Origin: Maribellus comscasis
GTDB lineage: Bacteria; Bacteroidota; Bacteroidia; Bacteroidales; Prolixibacteraceae
DNA length: 64,000 bases
Reading direction: 5' to 3'
Assembly (NCBI RefSeq): GCF_009762775.1
Contig: NZ_CP046401.1
Coordinates: 6,212,001-6,276,000 of the forward strand
Positions 63,939-64,000 of the stretch are shown one piece after another. Numbering within the stretch: the stretch's first letter is position 1; every line of letters begins with the position of its first letter. Position numbers and translations under genes: made by a program. Under the pieces are notes generated by a model. The model was given only the letters and a program-made list of their open reading frames with translations. It made no database searches and was not told the origin of the DNA.

Positions 63939-64000
63939 GTTTTCATTTTTGCTTTGAACGAAGTCTTTAACTTTTTGTTAACAAGATGAACCGAAGTTTG

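Overview
The window looks like chromosome from a member of the Bacteroidota, probably an environmental or marine, polysaccharide-degrading lineage of the Marinilabiliales/Prolixibacteraceae type. That placement is an inference from protein style, not from a marker search. The signs are AT-rich DNA, many lipoprotein signal peptides ending in a Cys, the Bacteroidota -7 promoter box TAnnTTTG in front of many genes, GIN-domain (DUF2807), DUF1080, GH92 and PgpH-type proteins, and Bacteroidota-like dispersed intergenic repeats. No rRNA, tRNA, CRISPR array, prophage or intact insertion sequence is visible.

Region 1 (1-25957) is a glycan-degradation locus. A GH92 alpha-mannosidase gene runs off the left edge on the minus strand. 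Facing away from it is a long plus-strand series: a GH2 enzyme of the exo-beta-glucosaminidase type, an MFS sugar transporter, an unknown polytopic membrane protein, a GH92 with chitobiase-C and PA14-like modules, a GH67N/GH20b-like putative glycosidase, a lipoprotein fusing a beta-propeller to a phosphoesterase, a second GH92 with the same C-terminal modules, and a DUF1080 lipoprotein. A converging minus-strand operon carries an RraA-like protein, an Asp-box sialidase-like protein and a paralogue of the GH67N-like glycosidase. A neutral-ceramidase-like protein and an alpha/beta hydrolase close the region. The enzyme set fits stepwise removal of alpha-mannose, hexosamine and other decorations from a mannose-rich (N-glycan-like or phosphomannan-like) substrate. 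No SusC/SusD pair or sensor lies inside the window.

Region 2 (26035-53527) is mostly housekeeping and envelope biology. It includes a class IV aminotransferase, a YqhD-type alcohol dehydrogenase next to a 200-bp MITE-like element, an S41 protease, a PgpH-like HD phosphodiesterase, an NlpC/P60 hydrolase, a NUDIX enzyme, an exported nitroreductase, two tandem Cys-rich lipoproteins, a CAAX-type M48 protease, CinA, an AsmA-like protein, the feoA-feoB-FeoB-associated iron operon, the ligA-orf-dapA operon, and small redox, acetyltransferase, methyltransferase and esterase genes.

Region 3 (53548-64000) starts with a Crp/Fnr regulator and then holds a tight five-gene minus-strand operon: alpha/beta hydrolase, membrane-anchored MurF-like ligase, D-Ala-D-Ala ligase, VanX-like D,D-dipeptidase and an unknown two-TM protein. 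The MurF-like protein has about five N-terminal membrane helices where a canonical MurF has its UDP-MurNAc-binding domain. The operon may therefore make, attach and remove a D-Ala-D-Ala dipeptide on something other than the usual peptidoglycan precursor. This is the strongest candidate in the window for an undescribed system. A FUSC-family membrane protein and an M49-like zinc peptidase lipoprotein follow.
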